This document shows positions 63,138 through 64,000 of a stretch of 64,000 nt of DNA, piece by piece. Every line of letters starts with the position of its first letter. Position 1 is the first letter of the stretch. Source of the stretch: a virus. A program made the translations under genes and the position numbers. The DNA lies in IMG/VR virus record IMGVR_UViG_3300010885_017808, positions 1 through 64,000 of that record. One strand, 5' to 3'. Below the pieces are notes generated by a model. The model saw only the letters and a list, made by a program, of their open reading frames with translations. It was not told the origin of the DNA and made no database searches.

Positions 63138-64000
63138 TAGTAGTAACAGGTGCCGGAGGCTTCATAGGCAGTGTTGTAGTTGGGTATTTGAATTCTCAAG
63201 GTATAACTGACCTAATATTGTTCGACGACTTGCCAACTGGCAATCAGTATAAAAATTTAATAGGTAAACAATATATTAGTTTGCACAGCGCAGATGAGAT
63301 GTTGACAGATGCAGAAGACATAGAATATGTTATTCATCTAGGTGCAAACTCTAATACACTAGAGCGTGACTGGGCCAGTTTATACAAAACTAATGTTTGC
63401 AGTACTCGCAGATGGAACCAGTTTTGTGCAGAAAATAATATTCCGTTTATCTTTGCCAGCAGTGCCGCAGTTTATGGAAATGGGCAAGGACCGATGAATC
63501 ATTATGCATTTAGTAAAGCAGTAAGTGAGAATGAAATCAACGGAGTTGTACTTAGATTGTTTAATGTCTACGGACCCAACGAATACCATAAAGGTCGTAT
63601 GGCCAGTACTATAATGCACTGGTACAATCAAATACAAGAAACTGGACAGTACAAAATATTTGAAGGTAGTAGACAACTACGTAGAGATTTAATTCACGTA
63701 GAAGATGTTGCAAAAACAATCTATCATTTTGTGTTAAACTATCAACCAGGTACTTACGATCTAGGCACAGGTGTTAGTGTAGACTTTGAAACAGTAGCAG
63801 ACACCGTAGCAGCAACTATGTGTAAAGGTAATAAAAATTTTATAATAATGCCCGAGGATCTTAAAGCACAATATCAAAAAGATACAAAGGCAGATACAAC
63901 AGCATTACGTAATTTTGGCGTTGATGTTAGCGAATTTCTAACAATTAAAAACGGCATTGAAAACTACGTTGAATATTTAAATTCTAATACGTTCTACTAA
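63134..64000 (+). CDS. hldD: ADP-glyceromanno-heptose 6-epimerase-like (HldD)
   Basis: An extended SDR of 288 aa. The Rossmann loop is TGAGGFIG; IHLGANSNTLERDW and FASSAAVYG follow. NHYAFSKAVSE has the catalytic Tyr-x-x-x-Lys. LFNVYGPNEYHKGRMAST and KIFEGSRQLRRDLIHVEDV are typical of HldD, which converts ADP-D- to ADP-L-glycero-manno-heptose. The stop (63998-64000) is the end of the window, so downstream partners such as GmhA may lie beyond. Confidence 0.85.
   Translation: MIVVTGAGGFIGSVVVGYLNSQGITDLILFDDLPTGNQYKNLIGKQYISLHSADEMLTDAEDIEYVIHLGANSNTLERDWASLYKTNVCSTRRWNQFCAENNIPFIFASSAAVYGNGQGPMNHYAFSKAVSENEINGVVLRLFNVYGPNEYHKGRMASTIMHWYNQIQETGQYKIFEGSRQLRRDLIHVEDVAKTIYHFVLNYQPGTYDLGTGVSVDFETVADTVAATMCKGNKNFIIMPEDLKAQYQKDTKADTTALRNFGVDVSEFLTIKNGIENYVEYLNSNTFY

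Noticed and set aside
1-64000. Integrase, transposase, insertion sequence or attachment sites
   Set aside because: None of the frames shows tyrosine or serine recombinase or transposase motifs, and no long terminal inverted repeats were seen.

Overview
The window is part of the genome of a large T4-like (tevenvirus-related) myophage of a Gram-negative bacterium. The evidence is a set of T4-type replication and recombination genes: gp32 single-stranded DNA-binding protein, UvsX, UvsY, UvsW, gp61 primase, gp41 helicase, gp30-type ligase and a probable gp62. Several small conserved genes resemble those of T4-like cyanophages and other aquatic T4-like phages. Sec signal peptides and lipoboxes on phage proteins, LPS-type heptose genes and near-perfect sigma-70 promoters fit a Gram-negative host. 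No photosynthesis, capsid, tail or integrase gene is visible, and the host cannot be named from this window.

Layout. 0-3 kb (+): gp32, a small gene, uvsX, a small gene, uvsY. 3-11.2 kb: a sugar and glycan block with an SDR epimerase, a four-domain cytidylyltransferase/cupin/GT/GT25 fusion, three related KpsC/KpsS-like proteins, two further glycosyltransferase-like proteins and a methyltransferase. 11.2-22.4 kb (+): a second replication block (unknown 395-aa protein, UvsW, cupin, probable gp62, a zinc-finger protein, a miniature DnaE-like protein, a probable baseplate protein, gp61, a carbamoyltransferase-like protein, gp41). 22.4-25.9 kb: two candidate capsid-internal proteins (one with a nucleotidyltransferase motif), a Bax-inhibitor-1-like membrane protein, a GNAT-like protein and a 2OG-dioxygenase-like protein. 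25.9-44.6 kb (- strand): a GC-richer early region of about 45 mostly tiny genes, nearly every transcription unit with its own TTGACA-N17-TATAAT-type promoter. It also holds a MoxR AAA+/VWA-metallopeptidase pair, another AAA+ ATPase and a three-tRNA cluster (Leu-UAA, CAU, Arg-UCU). 44.6-45.3 kb: non-coding DNA with a GCAGCGGGGCC repeat, 10-bp iterons and other repeats. 45.3-48.4 kb (+): small genes, a lipoprotein, a candidate internal protein, a YqgE/AlgH protein and a radical SAM/SPASM-like enzyme. 48.4-58.9 kb (mostly -): a D,D-carboxypeptidase-like protein, small conserved genes, DNA ligase, an FkbM methyltransferase, GIY-YIG and HNH nucleases and a ParB-like protein. 59-64 kb (+): ClpP, a cupin, GmhB-like phosphatase, the two halves of HldE as separate genes, two 2OG-oxygenase-like paralogues and HldD-like epimerase.

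How the parts fit. Early host-sigma70 promoters on the minus strand would fire a burst of small host-takeover proteins and tRNAs. The plus-strand blocks supply replication and recombination. TAAATA motifs a few bases ahead of several genes look like late promoters and mark, among others, the candidate internal proteins. The 3-11 kb glycan block and the 60-64 kb heptose block together suggest that the phage makes a nucleotide-activated heptose and transfers sugars to some surface, virion or DNA target. The acceptor is unknown.
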